64,000 nt of DNA from Paraburkholderia phosphatilytica (GCF_003443895.1 NZ_QQOA01000026.1:1-64000), one strand, 5' to 3'. Counted from the stretch's first letter, positions 33,936 to 43,026 are shown. Translations and numbers: made by a program. Notes: generated by a model from the letters alone, not told the origin.

Positions 33936-35219
33936 ATGTTCGTCAGTGCCGGCACCGCAGTCCGCACCGCCCGCCCGTATCGCGTGTTCTTCGCGACGTG
34001 GGCCGGATGGACGCTCGATGGCTTCGACAACGCGATCTACATCTACGTGATCGTGGCCGCGCTGACCGAGCTGCTGCCGGCCAGCGGCCTGCCCGCGGAT
34101 CACGCGCACATCGCACGTTTCGGAGGACTGATGTTCAGCCTCTTCATGCTCGGCTGGGCATGTTCGATGGTGTGGGGCTGGTTCGCGGACCGCTTCGGAC
34201 GCGTACCGGCCATGTGCGCGACGATCTTCATCTACTCGATCTTCACCGGCGCGTGCGGTCTCGCGTCCGGCATCGTGTCGTTCGCCGTGTTCCGCTTTCT
34301 GACGGGCTTCGGCATCGGCGGCGAATGGGCCGCGGGCGCGCCGCTGCTGCAGGAGTCCGTGCCCGAGCATCTGCGCGTACGACTGTCGGGCTGGCTGCAC
34401 ACGGGCACGCCGATCGGCTTTCTGCTGGCGTCCGTCACCGCGCTGTTCGTGCTGCCGCACTTCGGCTGGCGCGCGCTGTTCCTGATCGGCACCGCACCAG
34501 CGCTGCTCACGGTGTGGCTGCGTGCCGGCGTGCCCGAATCGCCGCGCTGGACCGAGCAGCGTGCCAGCGCGCAGGAACAGGTGTCCTGGCGCGAGCTGTT
34601 CGGCAAGGGTCGCGCGATGACCACCTGGTGCGCTGCGCTGATGATGACCTGCCTGATCTTCGGGCTCTGGTCGTCGACCTTCTGGATTCCTACGCTTGTG
34701 TCGACGTGGCAGCGTTCGCTCGGTCAATCGGCCGCATCGGCGCAATACCTCGGCTCGCTGTCCGGCTTCATCATGAGCCTTGGCACGCTCGCCGGCTGCG
34801 GCGGCATGCCGTGGATCGTGCGCTGGTTCGCGACACGTCGCCGCGCGGCCGTGTTCTTCTTCATCGGCGCGGCCATGTGCAACGTGTTCGCGTACGGCAT
34901 CGTGGTGCTGATGCTGAAGAACCTCACGCTGTTCATGTGGATGCTGCCGCTGCTCGGCTTCTTTACGAGCGGCGTGTTTTCGCTCTACACGATCTGGTTG
35001 CCGGAGATGTTTCCGACGATGCTGCGCGCGCTCGGCTCGGGCTTCGCGTTCAGCTTCGGCCGCATCGTGGGGGCGGTCGGCCCGACGCTCGTCGGTGCGC
35101 TCGCGGCTGCGTTCGGTTCGTATCCGTTCGCAATCACGCTGGTATCGCTGATCTACGTGATCGGTTTGCCGCTGGTCTTTCTCGCGCCCGAAACCGCCGG
35201 CAAGCGGCTGCGCAACTGA
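33936..35219 (+). CDS. MFS transporter, sialate/metabolite:H+ symporter-like
   Basis: 427 aa, 12 transmembrane helices. Begins RPYRVFFATWAGWTLDGFDNAIYIYV and has the MFS loop GWFADRFGRVPAM, then FLTGFGIGGEWAAGAPLLQE, features of the metabolite:H+/sialate symporter groups and distinct from the ACS carriers around it. Substrate is probably a carboxylate or acid sugar. The start at 33936 lies after CAGGAG. The next MFS gene starts 78 nt downstream, so two carriers of different families are in one operon. Confidence 0.9.
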   Translation: MFVSAGTAVRTARPYRVFFATWAGWTLDGFDNAIYIYVIVAALTELLPASGLPADHAHIARFGGLMFSLFMLGWACSMVWGWFADRFGRVPAMCATIFIYSIFTGACGLASGIVSFAVFRFLTGFGIGGEWAAGAPLLQESVPEHLRVRLSGWLHTGTPIGFLLASVTALFVLPHFGWRALFLIGTAPALLTVWLRAGVPESPRWTEQRASAQEQVSWRELFGKGRAMTTWCAALMMTCLIFGLWSSTFWIPTLVSTWQRSLGQSAASAQYLGSLSGFIMSLGTLAGCGGMPWIVRWFATRRRAAVFFFIGAAMCNVFAYGIVVLMLKNLTLFMWMLPLLGFFTSGVFSLYTIWLPEMFPTMLRALGSGFAFSFGRIVGAVGPTLVGALAAAFGSYPFAITLVSLIYVIGLPLVFLAPETAGKRLRN

Positions 35220-35297
35220 GCGGGGCGCGTGCCTGATGGTTCGTATGGAATTCTTGGAGATCGTTATGCAGTGCTGCATTCGAAGGGATCGCGCAAG

Positions 35298-36593
35298 ATG
35301 AAGACCAGTCTGTTCCGCGGCGCGACCGGTCGCGTTTTCATGCTCATCTGCGCGATGTATTTCATCGAGTACGTCGACCGCGTAAATCTGTCGATCGCGG
35401 CGCCGCTGCTGAAAAAAGAGCTGCATCTGAGCAATACGAGTCTCGGCGTCGCGCTGTCTGCGTTCGGCTATTGCTATGCGACGTTCCAGATCGTCAACGG
35501 CTATCTCGGCGACCGCATCGGGCCGCGCCGCATGCTCGCCATTTCCGGCCTGCTGTGGGCGATCGGCACACTGACCACGGGGGTGATCGGCGGTCTCGGT
35601 TCGCTGGTGTTCGCTCGGATGTGCGTGGGGCTCGGCGAGGCCGGCACGATTCCGAACGCGACGCGCGCGATGACCAACTGGGTGCCGCCGGTGAAGCGCG
35701 GCTTCGCACAGGGCTTCACGCATTCGGCGGCGCGCGCGGCTGCTGCGATCACGCCGCCGCTCCTGGTTGCATTGATTCCGCTGCTCGGCTGGCGTGGCGC
35801 ATTCGTTGCGCTCGGCCTGGTGAGCCTCGTGTGGGTCGCCGTGTGGTGGCTGTATTTCCGCGACGATCCGCGCACGCATAAAGGCGTGACGCTCGCGGAG
35901 ATCGACGTGCTGCCGGCGTATGCGGGCCCGCGTCACCGCACCGCGGTGCCGTGGTGGCCGCTTACGCGTCGCATGATGCCGGTGACGCTGGTGTTCTTCT
36001 GCCACGCGTGGACGCTTTGGCTCTATCTGAGCTGGCTGCCGAGCTTTTTCGTCGCCGTTTATCACATCGATCTGAAGCACTCGGCGCTCTTCACGTCCGG
36101 CGTATTTCTCGCGGGTGTGATCGGCGACACGGCGGGCGGCCTGCTGACCGATGCGATCTACCGGCGTACCGGCAACCTGAACCGCGCGCGCCGCAACGTG
36201 ATCGTGTGCGGCTTCCTCGGCTCGCTGCTGTTCCTGTCGTGCGTGTTCTTCGTGCACAACCAGACCGTCATCGCGCTGTGCCTCGCTGCCGCGCTGTTCT
36301 GCCTCGAGTCCACTGAAGGACCGGTCTGGGCGGTGCCGATGGATATCGCGCCGGCTTTCGCGGGCGTCGCGAGCGGCTTCGTCAGCACCGCGGCGGGTCT
36401 CGCGGCGATCGTGTCGCCGCTCGCGTTCGGCATCGTGACGGATCTGACGGGCAGCTATCGCGTGCCGTTCCTGATGTCGATCGGGCTGCTGTTCATCGGC
36501 ATCGTGCTCGCGTTCTGGATCCGTCCGGACCGCCGGCTCGACGCGCACCACGATCAATCTTCTTCGACTGAATCACTAGGAGTTCATCCATGA
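35298..36593 (+). CDS. MFS transporter, ACS (hexuronate/carboxylate) family
   Basis: 431 aa, 12 transmembrane helices. First helix MYFIEYVDRVNLSIAAPLLK and loop GYLGDRIGPRRMLAI match the ACS group; GLGEAGTIPNATRAMTNW continues the pattern seen in its paralogues at 29926 and 54658. The start at 35298 has AAGGG 11 nt upstream, and upstream in-frame starts exist. Its stop overlaps the SDR start (ATGA), so it is co-translated with a dehydrogenase that may act on the imported compound. Confidence 0.9.
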   Translation: MKTSLFRGATGRVFMLICAMYFIEYVDRVNLSIAAPLLKKELHLSNTSLGVALSAFGYCYATFQIVNGYLGDRIGPRRMLAISGLLWAIGTLTTGVIGGLGSLVFARMCVGLGEAGTIPNATRAMTNWVPPVKRGFAQGFTHSAARAAAAITPPLLVALIPLLGWRGAFVALGLVSLVWVAVWWLYFRDDPRTHKGVTLAEIDVLPAYAGPRHRTAVPWWPLTRRMMPVTLVFFCHAWTLWLYLSWLPSFFVAVYHIDLKHSALFTSGVFLAGVIGDTAGGLLTDAIYRRTGNLNRARRNVIVCGFLGSLLFLSCVFFVHNQTVIALCLAAALFCLESTEGPVWAVPMDIAPAFAGVASGFVSTAAGLAAIVSPLAFGIVTDLTGSYRVPFLMSIGLLFIGIVLAFWIRPDRRLDAHHDQSSSTESLGVHP

Positions 36594-37345
36594 ATGCAGC
36601 TACGGGCGGGCGCGTCGCCGTCGTAACGGGCGCCGCGCGCAACATCGGCCGGGCGATCGCGCTCGAACTCGCGGCGGCGGGCGCGACCGTCGTCGTCAGC
36701 GCACGCAGTTCCGCCGACGAAGCCGCGAGCGTCGTCCACGCGATCGAAGCCGCGGGCGGCAACGCAGCGGTCGAACTGGCCGACGTCAGCACGCCGGACG
36801 GTGCGCAGGCACTGATGGACGCGGCCGCGCGGCGCTACGGCCGCATCGATCTGCTGGTGAACAACGCGGCCGTGCGGCGCGAAGTGCCGTTCGACGATCT
36901 CGACTGGCAGCAATGGCGCGACGTGATGTCGGTCATTCTCGATGGCGCGTACCTGTGCGCGCGCGCCGCGTTGCCGCATCTGCGCGCGTCGGGCGCGGGC
37001 GCGATCGTGAACATCGGCGGCATGTCCGCGCATGCGGGATCGAGCGGACGGGCGCACGTGATTGCGGCAAAGGCGGGTCTCGTCGGGCTCACGCGGGCGC
37101 TCGCGCATGATCTCGCGCCGGATGGCATCACGGTGAACTGCGTGGTGCCGGGCCTGATCGACACGCACCGTGGCGGCGCGGCCGGCGATCGTCAGCCGGC
37201 GCACCACGCGGAGCGCACGACGCTGCTCGGGCGCCGCGGTCAACCGGAAGAAGTCGCGGCGCTGGTCGGATTCCTGTGCGGCGACAAGGCGCGCTATCTG
37301 ACGGGACAGGTCATCCACGCGAACGGCGGGGCGTTCCTCGGCTGA
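36590..37345 (+). CDS. Short-chain dehydrogenase/reductase with altered catalytic tyrosine
   Basis: 251 aa. Intact cofactor loop VVTGAARNIGRAIA (residues 11-24), NNAA at 91-94 and the PGLIDTHRGG loop. Where YxxxK is expected the sequence is AHVIAAKAG: Lys161 is present, the Tyr position is Val157 and His156 is next to it. The enzyme may use His or have a non-standard mechanism. It overlaps the upstream MFS gene by 4 nt and precedes a porin by 134 nt. Confidence 0.88.
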   Translation: MNAATGGRVAVVTGAARNIGRAIALELAAAGATVVVSARSSADEAASVVHAIEAAGGNAAVELADVSTPDGAQALMDAAARRYGRIDLLVNNAAVRREVPFDDLDWQQWRDVMSVILDGAYLCARAALPHLRASGAGAIVNIGGMSAHAGSSGRAHVIAAKAGLVGLTRALAHDLAPDGITVNCVVPGLIDTHRGGAAGDRQPAHHAERTTLLGRRGQPEEVAALVGFLCGDKARYLTGQVIHANGGAFLG

Positions 37346-37372
37346 CAGCTGGACGCTTCGAATAGCAGAAAA

Positions 37373-37407
37373 CCAGTGGCATGAAAAAGGAATCGCGCTG
37401 CCGCTGG
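37373..37407 (+). terminator. Possible terminator after the SDR gene
   Basis: CCAGTGGCA pairs with TGCCGCTGG (9 bp, one G-T wobble), followed by TCTGACGCTATTAAT. It lies 28 nt after the SDR stop and ahead of the porin, so it may separate the two units. Confidence 0.4.
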
Positions 37408-37479
37408 TCTGACGCTATTAATCAGTAATACGAATAAATAAAGGTTGGGTCATTCATTCAACTCACAACGGAGACAGTG

Positions 37480-38649
37480 ATGAAGAAGGCAGTCTGGGCA
37501 GTGCCGGCATTGGGTCTGATCGCCGGAGCGGCGCACGCGCAAAGCAGCGTGACGTTGTACGGCATCCTCGACGAAGGGATCATGATCAACACCAACGCGA
37601 AGAACGTGGTGAACGGGCACAACGTGGGTGGGCGGCAATTTTCGGTGGATTCGAATTCGGGCACGCAGGGTAGCCGCTGGGGCTTGAAAGGCAAAGAAGA
37701 TCTGGGCGGCGGCCTCTCCGCGATCTTCATCCTCGAATCGGGGGTGAATCTGAGCACCGGGCAGTTCGGGCAGGGCGGCACCGCGTTCGGCCGCCAGGCG
37801 TTCGTCGGGCTGACGAGCCAGCAGTTCGGCTCGGTCACGCTGGGCCGCCAGTACGACAGCATCAACGACTATGTCGGCAACTACGGTTTCGCGCTCGCCT
37901 ACGGCGGGTCGACGACGGAACACCCGGGCGACATCGACAACGTGAACCACACCTATCGCGCGAACAACACGGTGAAGTACACGAGCCCGAACCTGCGCGG
38001 GCTGACCTTCGGTGGCACGGCGACGCTCGGCGGCGTGGCGGGTTCGATCTCGCAGTCGAGCGGCTACACGCTCGGCGCGAACTACGCGGCGGGACCGTTC
38101 GGCATCGGCGCGGCGTACGAGCTGTTCAAGAATCCAGCCGCGTCGGGGGCGATCCTGAACGACAACGCGTCCGCCTCGACGTTCAACTCGCTCAACTCCG
38201 GCTATCTCGGCACGCGTCCCGCGAATTCGCTGCAGATCGTCGCAGTGGGCGGCAGTTACCGCATCGGCAATGCGTTGCTCGGCGCGGTGTATTCGAACAC
38301 GCGCTATCTGAACATCGGCGCGTTCAACGGCGCGTCCGCAACCTTCAACAGCTATGAAGTGAACGCGCTGTACCGCGTTACGCCGGCGTTCGCGGCGGCG
38401 ATCGAATACAACTACACGAAGGGCAACGCCGTGCGCGGCGACCTGGGCGATCAGGGCTACAACCAGGTCTCGCTGCTGCTCGACTATTCGCTGTCGAAGC
38501 GCACCGACGTGTATCTGCTCGGCACCTACCAGACCGCGAGCGGCACCAGCTCCACGGGCGCGCCCGCGGTGGCCGACATCGGCAATCTCGGCGATTCGTC
38601 GAACAACCGCCAGGCAGTCGCGCGGGTTGCGATTCACCACAAGTTCTGA
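37480..38649 (+). CDS. Burkholderia-type trimeric porin
   Basis: 389 aa. Signal peptide of 20 residues (ends AAHA/QSS), mature start QSSVTLYGILDEGIMINTN, terminal VAIHHKF with C-terminal Phe. Core SRWGLKGKEDLGGGLSAIF and GRQAFVGLTSQQFGSVTLG match the family. Closest layout is to the porins at 22972 and 46019. GGAG lies 6 nt before the ATG; a strong terminator follows. It likely serves outer-membrane uptake for the MFS/SDR cassette ahead of it. Confidence 0.94.
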   Translation: MKKAVWAVPALGLIAGAAHAQSSVTLYGILDEGIMINTNAKNVVNGHNVGGRQFSVDSNSGTQGSRWGLKGKEDLGGGLSAIFILESGVNLSTGQFGQGGTAFGRQAFVGLTSQQFGSVTLGRQYDSINDYVGNYGFALAYGGSTTEHPGDIDNVNHTYRANNTVKYTSPNLRGLTFGGTATLGGVAGSISQSSGYTLGANYAAGPFGIGAAYELFKNPAASGAILNDNASASTFNSLNSGYLGTRPANSLQIVAVGGSYRIGNALLGAVYSNTRYLNIGAFNGASATFNSYEVNALYRVTPAFAAAIEYNYTKGNAVRGDLGDQGYNQVSLLLDYSLSKRTDVYLLGTYQTASGTSSTGAPAVADIGNLGDSSNNRQAVARVAIHHKF

Positions 38650-38671
38650 TCGTTTGAGCGTGACTGGCAGC

Positions 38672-38701
38672 AAAGGCCCGGCGCATCCGCTCCGGGCCTT
38701 T
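38672..38701 (+). terminator. Rho-independent terminator of the porin gene
   Basis: AAAGGCCCGG and CCGGGCCTTT form a perfect 10-bp stem with a 10-nt loop, ending in TTT, 22 nt after the porin stop. Confidence 0.8.
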
Positions 38702-38761
38702 GACATGCGGCTGGTGTTACCTTAAGCGGAAATCACGCGACACCTTCCCGTCAGATCAAGC

Positions 38762-39655
38762 ATGAAGAGCAACCTCGATCATCAACTGCGCCTGTTCGTC
38801 GAAATCGCGAACTGCGGTTCACTATCCGGCGCGGCCGACGCGCTGTCGCTCACGCAATCGGGACTGAGCCGTCAGCTTGCGAGTCTCGAAAGCGCGATCG
38901 GGCAGACACTGTTCGTGCGCAACGGACGCGGCGTGTCGCCCACCGAGGCAGGGCAGAAGCTGCTCGAAGCGGCGCGCTCCGCGTATCAGCTGATCGACGG
39001 CACGCTCACGCAACTGCGCGATCAGCACGGCATCACCGCGGGCACGCTGAACGTCGCGACCATTCATACGCTCACCTATTACTTCATGGCCGAAGTGGCC
39101 GCGAAGTTCATGGCGCAACGGCCCAGCGCCGGTGTCGTGCTGCTCGGGCGAAGTTCGCCCGGTGTCGTCGAGCTGGTGGAGTCGGGGCGCGCGGAGATCG
39201 GCTTCGTCTACGACTCGGCGGTGGCCAGCGACGAACTCGACATCACGCCGCTGTTCGAGGAAGACATGGGCTTCGTCGTGCACGAAAGCTCGCAGTTCGC
39301 GAGCCTTCCGGGCATCACGCTCGATGCCAGGACGCCGCCGCTCGTGGTCTTTCCGGCCGGCTACGCGTTGCGGCGCATGCTGCATACGCGCGACTTCAAC
39401 GCAACGGTCGCGGCGGAAGTCGAGACCGTGGACGCCATGCTCAAGCTCGTGTCGCTTACCAACGGTCAGTGCATTCTGCCGAACCTGATTCCGGAAAAGC
39501 TGTTGCGCGAATATCAGCTCACCCGCGTGCCGATCCTGGCGCCGCTGATGCGCCGGCGCATCGTGGCGATCACGCGGCGCGGCCGGCCGCTGTCGGCCAT
39601 GACGTCGCTGATGCTCGACATCGCGCGTGAAAGCGCGGCGAAAGCCTGGCAGTGA
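38762..39655 (+). CDS. LysR-family transcriptional regulator
   Basis: 297 aa. HTH at residues 10-60 (FVEIANCGSLSGAADALSLT, then QSGLSRQLASLESAIGQTLF), then a LysR effector domain (GTLNVATIHTLTYYFMAEVA). The C-terminus resembles CynR/CbbR-like members without a recognisable ligand set. It is followed by the SDR/aldolase/exporter operon at 39822 in the same direction, with a cluster of TCATAG half-sites between them. Confidence 0.92.
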   Translation: MKSNLDHQLRLFVEIANCGSLSGAADALSLTQSGLSRQLASLESAIGQTLFVRNGRGVSPTEAGQKLLEAARSAYQLIDGTLTQLRDQHGITAGTLNVATIHTLTYYFMAEVAAKFMAQRPSAGVVLLGRSSPGVVELVESGRAEIGFVYDSAVASDELDITPLFEEDMGFVVHESSQFASLPGITLDARTPPLVVFPAGYALRRMLHTRDFNATVAAEVETVDAMLKLVSLTNGQCILPNLIPEKLLREYQLTRVPILAPLMRRRIVAITRRGRPLSAMTSLMLDIARESAAKAWQ

Positions 39656-39704
39656 ACGGCGCCCTTTCGCTTTCATTACCTCCTTCATTATTCTGAGCAT
39701 TGCG

Positions 39705-39734
39705 TCATAGCTGCTATGAACCCGCGTTCATAGC
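39705..39734. promoter_or_regulatory. Candidate operator with three TCATAG/CTATGA half-sites
   Basis: TCATAG (39705-39710), CTATGA (39714-39719) and TCATAG (39728-39733) give two overlapping dyads: TCATAG-3 nt-CTATGA and GCTATGAA-6 nt-TTCATAGC. It lies 88-117 bp before the SDR start and 50 bp after the LysR stop. LysR regulators often bind paired, unevenly spaced dyads of this type. Confidence 0.5.
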
Positions 39735-39821
39735 TCGAAAGGCCTCACTCTCCGATACTGAATCCATGCATTGACGACACGGTGTCGTCGGTGGCGGACA
39801 CGGTACCCACTGGAGACTGAG

Positions 39822-40592
39822 ATGAGCGAACGGATTGCGATCGTGAGCGGCGCGAGCCGCGGTATTGGCCGTGCGACGGCGATCAGGCTGGCGAAGGACT
39901 ATGGCGGCGTGGTGCTGGTCGCACGCAACGCGGAACTGCTCGAAAGCACCGCTGAAGCCGTGCGCGCAGCCGGCGCCGAAGCGTTCGTCATCGACGCCGA
40001 TCTGCGCGATCCTGCTGTGGCGAAGTCGGTGGTCGAGCAGACGCTCGGCAGATTCGGGCGCATCGATGCAGTGGTGAACATCGCCGGCGCGGTGCCGCAG
40101 GTCGACGTGCTCGACATGACCGACGAACAGTGGGACGACGGTTTCGCGCTCAAGCTGCACGGCGCGCGTCGGCTGACGGTGCACGCGTGGGACGCGTTGA
40201 AGAAAACGAACGGGTCGGTGATCTTCACGTCCGGCAATTCCGCGCAGACGCCGAAGTCGGCATTCGCGGCGGTCGCGACGGTGAACGCGGCGATCGTTGC
40301 GATGGCGAAGGCATTTGCCGACCGCGGCACGACGGACGGCGTGCAGGTCAACAGCGTGCTGCCCGGGCCCGTAATGACGGACCGCCGACGCTCGTATATG
40401 GAGAAGTACGCGCCGGCGCATGGCATGAGCGTCGAAGAGGCGCTCGAAAAGTTTCCGTCGCAGGTGGGTATCACGCGCTATGGCAAGCCCGAGGACATCG
40501 CGGAACTGATGGCGTTCGTACTGTCGCCGGCGGGCAACTGGATTGTCGGATCGGCGCTGCGGATGGACGGCGGCGAGATCAAGGCGGTGTGA
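39822..40592 (+). CDS. SDR-fold protein lacking the canonical Tyr and Lys
   Basis: 256 aa. Cofactor loop VSGASRGIGRATAIRL (residues 8-23) is intact. The block FTSGNSAQTPKSAFAAVATVNAAI aligns with the catalytic region, but the Tyr and Lys positions appear as Val151 and Asn155. It may bind nucleotide without classical oxidoreductase chemistry, or use another acid/base. TGGAGACTGAG precedes the ATG. The aldolase gene follows after 60 nt. Confidence 0.85.
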   Translation: MSERIAIVSGASRGIGRATAIRLAKDYGGVVLVARNAELLESTAEAVRAAGAEAFVIDADLRDPAVAKSVVEQTLGRFGRIDAVVNIAGAVPQVDVLDMTDEQWDDGFALKLHGARRLTVHAWDALKKTNGSVIFTSGNSAQTPKSAFAAVATVNAAIVAMAKAFADRGTTDGVQVNSVLPGPVMTDRRRSYMEKYAPAHGMSVEEALEKFPSQVGITRYGKPEDIAELMAFVLSPAGNWIVGSALRMDGGEIKAV

Positions 40593-40652
40593 CGGTGCGT
40601 TAGTGAGGTATCGTCGCGGCAATGCACTGCATCGGAACACGGAGAGAGACAC

Positions 40653-41408
40653 ATGGAACTGCGAGCCAAACATTATTTCGATGAACGCGCGACGGCTGAA
40701 ATGAATGAACACCTGCGGCCGAAAGCACGCACCGTTCAGGAAAAACTTGCGTACGCGTGCCGCATCCTTGCGATGAGCGGGCATGAAGCGGGGCTCGCCG
40801 GTCAGATCACCGCGCGTTCGGAGAAACCGCGGTGCTACTGGACGCTGCGTTTCGGCCTCGGTTTCGACGAAGCGACACCGGACGATTTCATCGAAGTCGA
40901 CGCGGACCTGCACACCGTCACCGGCAACGGCATGGCCAATCCAGCGACGCGCTTTCATTTGTGGGTTTATGAAGCGCGCCCGCAGACGAACGCGATCATT
41001 CACACGCATTCGCCGTACGTGTCCGCGCTCGTCGCGGCGCGCCAGCCGCTCGTGATCGCGCACATGGACATGACGCCGCTGCACGACGACTGCGCGTTTC
41101 TCGCCGACTGGCCCGGCGTGCCGATTGCGGACCAGGAAGGCGTGCTGATTTCGAACGCGCTCGGCAACAAACGCTGTATCCTGCTCGCGCATCACGGCCA
41201 GCTGACCACGGGCGTCGGCGTCGAAGAGGCGACCTATCTGGCGGTCTATCTGGAACGCGCCGCGCGCATGCAGATCCGGGCCCGCGTATTCGGCCCGATC
41301 ACACCGGTGCCCGACGACCTGGCGGCCGAGGCGCACGACTATCTGCTGACGCCGTCGATCGTGAACGGCACCTTCGACTACTGGTGCCGCCAGGTGGACC
41401 GGCTGTGA
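40653..41408 (+). CDS. Class II aldolase/adducin family protein
   Basis: 251 aa, AraD/FucA fold. The Zn ligands are visible as His117 and His119 (IIHTHSPYVSAL) and a third His in the LLAHHGQLTTG block; the phosphate-pocket region follows EKLAYACRILAMSG near residue 35. Members cleave sugar phosphates or decarboxylate/aldol-react with keto acids. Second gene of an SDR/aldolase/exporter operon. Confidence 0.9.
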   Translation: MELRAKHYFDERATAEMNEHLRPKARTVQEKLAYACRILAMSGHEAGLAGQITARSEKPRCYWTLRFGLGFDEATPDDFIEVDADLHTVTGNGMANPATRFHLWVYEARPQTNAIIHTHSPYVSALVAARQPLVIAHMDMTPLHDDCAFLADWPGVPIADQEGVLISNALGNKRCILLAHHGQLTTGVGVEEATYLAVYLERAARMQIRARVFGPITPVPDDLAAEAHDYLLTPSIVNGTFDYWCRQVDRL

Positions 41409-41445
41409 GCCACTGCATCGTCTTCGAACCAACAACCATCACACG

Positions 41446-42189
41446 ATGACTGCGTACCTGCTGATCGTTGTCGCCGGCATCTGGGCTGGCGCGCAGAACG
41501 CGCTGGCCGGCGGCGGCTCGTTCGTCACGCTGCCAGCGCTGATCCTGTCCGGCATGACGCCGATCGCGGCGAACATCACGTCGACGGTCGCGCTGTTTCC
41601 GGGGCAGTCCACGTCGGGGATCGTCGCGGCGAAATGGGTGACGGGCGCGGGCAAGCTGCCGTTCTGGGCGCTGTTCGCGATCAGTCTCGCGGGCGGCGCG
41701 TTGGGCGGCGTGCTGCTGCTGCGTACCTCGCCGAAGACCTTCGAATATCTGGTGCCCTGGCTCGTGCTGTTCGCGACGATCGTGTTCGCGTGGGGCAGCT
41801 TCCTCAGGAAGCCGCACGAGGCGAGCGTGCATCTCGGTCCGCTGCGCACTTCGTTTGCGCAGTTTGCGATCGCCGTCTACGGCGGGTACTTCGGCGGCGG
41901 CATCGGTTTTCTGATGATGGCGGCGCTCTCGATGGCAGGCGTGCCGACGCGCAACGCAGTCGCGATCAAGAATGCGCTCGCGGGTGTAATGAACGCGGCC
42001 GCCGTGGTGATCTTCGTGATGTCGCCGGAACTGCACTGGCATGCGGCCATCGCGATGGGCGTCGGTTCGGTGCTGGGCGGCTTCGCCGGTTCGTGGGCGG
42101 TCGCGCGGATCAACGAACGGGCGTTGCGGATTCTCGTGGTCTGCATTGGCGCGGCGCTGACGGTCGGGCTCTTCATGCGGCCGGTGTGA
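41446..42189 (+). CDS. TauE/SafE family membrane permease
   Basis: 247 aa, seven or eight hydrophobic segments. The duplicated TauE/SafE signature appears as AGAQNALAGGGSFVTLPALIL near the N-terminus and GYFGGGIGFLMMAALSMAG in the second half, with NAVAIKNALAGVMNAAAV. The family moves sulfite, sulfoacetate or other organic anions. It follows the aldolase by 37 nt, so it may import or export the anion handled by the SDR/aldolase pair. Confidence 0.9.
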   Translation: MTAYLLIVVAGIWAGAQNALAGGGSFVTLPALILSGMTPIAANITSTVALFPGQSTSGIVAAKWVTGAGKLPFWALFAISLAGGALGGVLLLRTSPKTFEYLVPWLVLFATIVFAWGSFLRKPHEASVHLGPLRTSFAQFAIAVYGGYFGGGIGFLMMAALSMAGVPTRNAVAIKNALAGVMNAAAVVIFVMSPELHWHAAIAMGVGSVLGGFAGSWAVARINERALRILVVCIGAALTVGLFMRPV

Positions 42190-42225
42190 AAGCAGAGTCA
42201 CACCCTCGGTAAAGTTGCTATGAAG

Positions 42226-42244
42226 TTGTAAATATGACTTACAA
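42226..42244. promoter_or_regulatory. Weak dyad upstream of the GntR gene
   Basis: TTGTAA and TTACAA are separated by 7 bp within an AT-rich stretch 34 bp before the GntR start. Could be an autoregulatory site or part of the promoter. Confidence 0.3.
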
Positions 42245-42277
42245 TCCGTTCCCGGACAGATTCCCCGTTCCGTGAAC

Positions 42278-42967
42278 ATGGCCGAGCAAAAAGCGCCGGG
42301 TATGCCTGCGCGCATCTATACCGACATCCTGAACCGCATCATCGAGGGCGAATACGAGGAAGGCTCGCGCCTGCCGACCGAACACGCGCTGGCCGGGCAG
42401 TTCTCGACCTCGCGTCCGACCGTGCGCGAAGCGCTTGCGCAGCTGCGCGCGGACGGCATCATCGCCACCCGCCACGGCGCCGGCACCACCGTGATCCGCC
42501 GGCCTGACCCGGACGTGCGCAAGTTCGCGCCGCTCGAAACCTTGTCGGACGTGCGCCGATGCTATGAATTCCGCGCGGTGATCGAGGCCGGAGCCGCGGC
42601 GCTCGCGGCCCAGCACACGAACGACGCCGATATCGCGGCAATCCAGCAGGAGTGGGACAACCTCGAGACCATCGTCGAGACCGCGGGCATCGGCGCGAAG
42701 GACGACTTCGCGTTCCACCTCGCAGTGGCGCGCGCGTCGAAGAACCCGTTCTTCATCACGTCGCTGTCGTCGATCCACGAGCAGATGGTGTTCAGCATGA
42801 ACCTGTCGCGCAACCTGTCGCTCGTAAAGTCGGTTGAGCGGCAGCGGACCGTCCAGCACGAGCATCTCGCCGTGCTCGAAGCGATCCAGCGGCACGACGC
42901 CGAACGTGCGGCCCGGGCGATGCGCGCGCATCTGGACCGCGCGATCGAACGCATGTTCGGCATCTGA
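42278..42967 (+). CDS. GntR-family regulator, FadR subfamily (FCD domain)
   Basis: 229 aa. Winged-helix at residues 10-72 (EGSRLPTEHALAGQFSTSRP, then TVREALAQLRADGII), then an FCD domain (FAFHLAVARASKNPFF, HEHLAVLEAIQRHDAERA). It resembles UxuR/ExuR-like and LldR-like repressors in layout. It heads the plus-strand unit with the DapA-family and IlvD genes and is the likely controller of the TTGACAAC-containing sites at 43027, 48455 and 48267. An in-frame GTG 2 codons upstream is an alternative start. Confidence 0.9.
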   Translation: MAEQKAPGMPARIYTDILNRIIEGEYEEGSRLPTEHALAGQFSTSRPTVREALAQLRADGIIATRHGAGTTVIRRPDPDVRKFAPLETLSDVRRCYEFRAVIEAGAAALAAQHTNDADIAAIQQEWDNLETIVETAGIGAKDDFAFHLAVARASKNPFFITSLSSIHEQMVFSMNLSRNLSLVKSVERQRTVQHEHLAVLEAIQRHDAERAARAMRAHLDRAIERMFGI

Positions 42968-43026
42968 GACCAGCGGAGCGGCGGCAAGCCGAAGGCAAGC
43001 TAGGGGTTTACACGCGGATACTTGTC

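Noticed and set aside
33795..36557. 920-codon minus-strand frame opposite two MFS genes
   Set aside because: Low-complexity Arg/His/Ala translation and perfect overlap with genuine transporter genes show it is a shadow.
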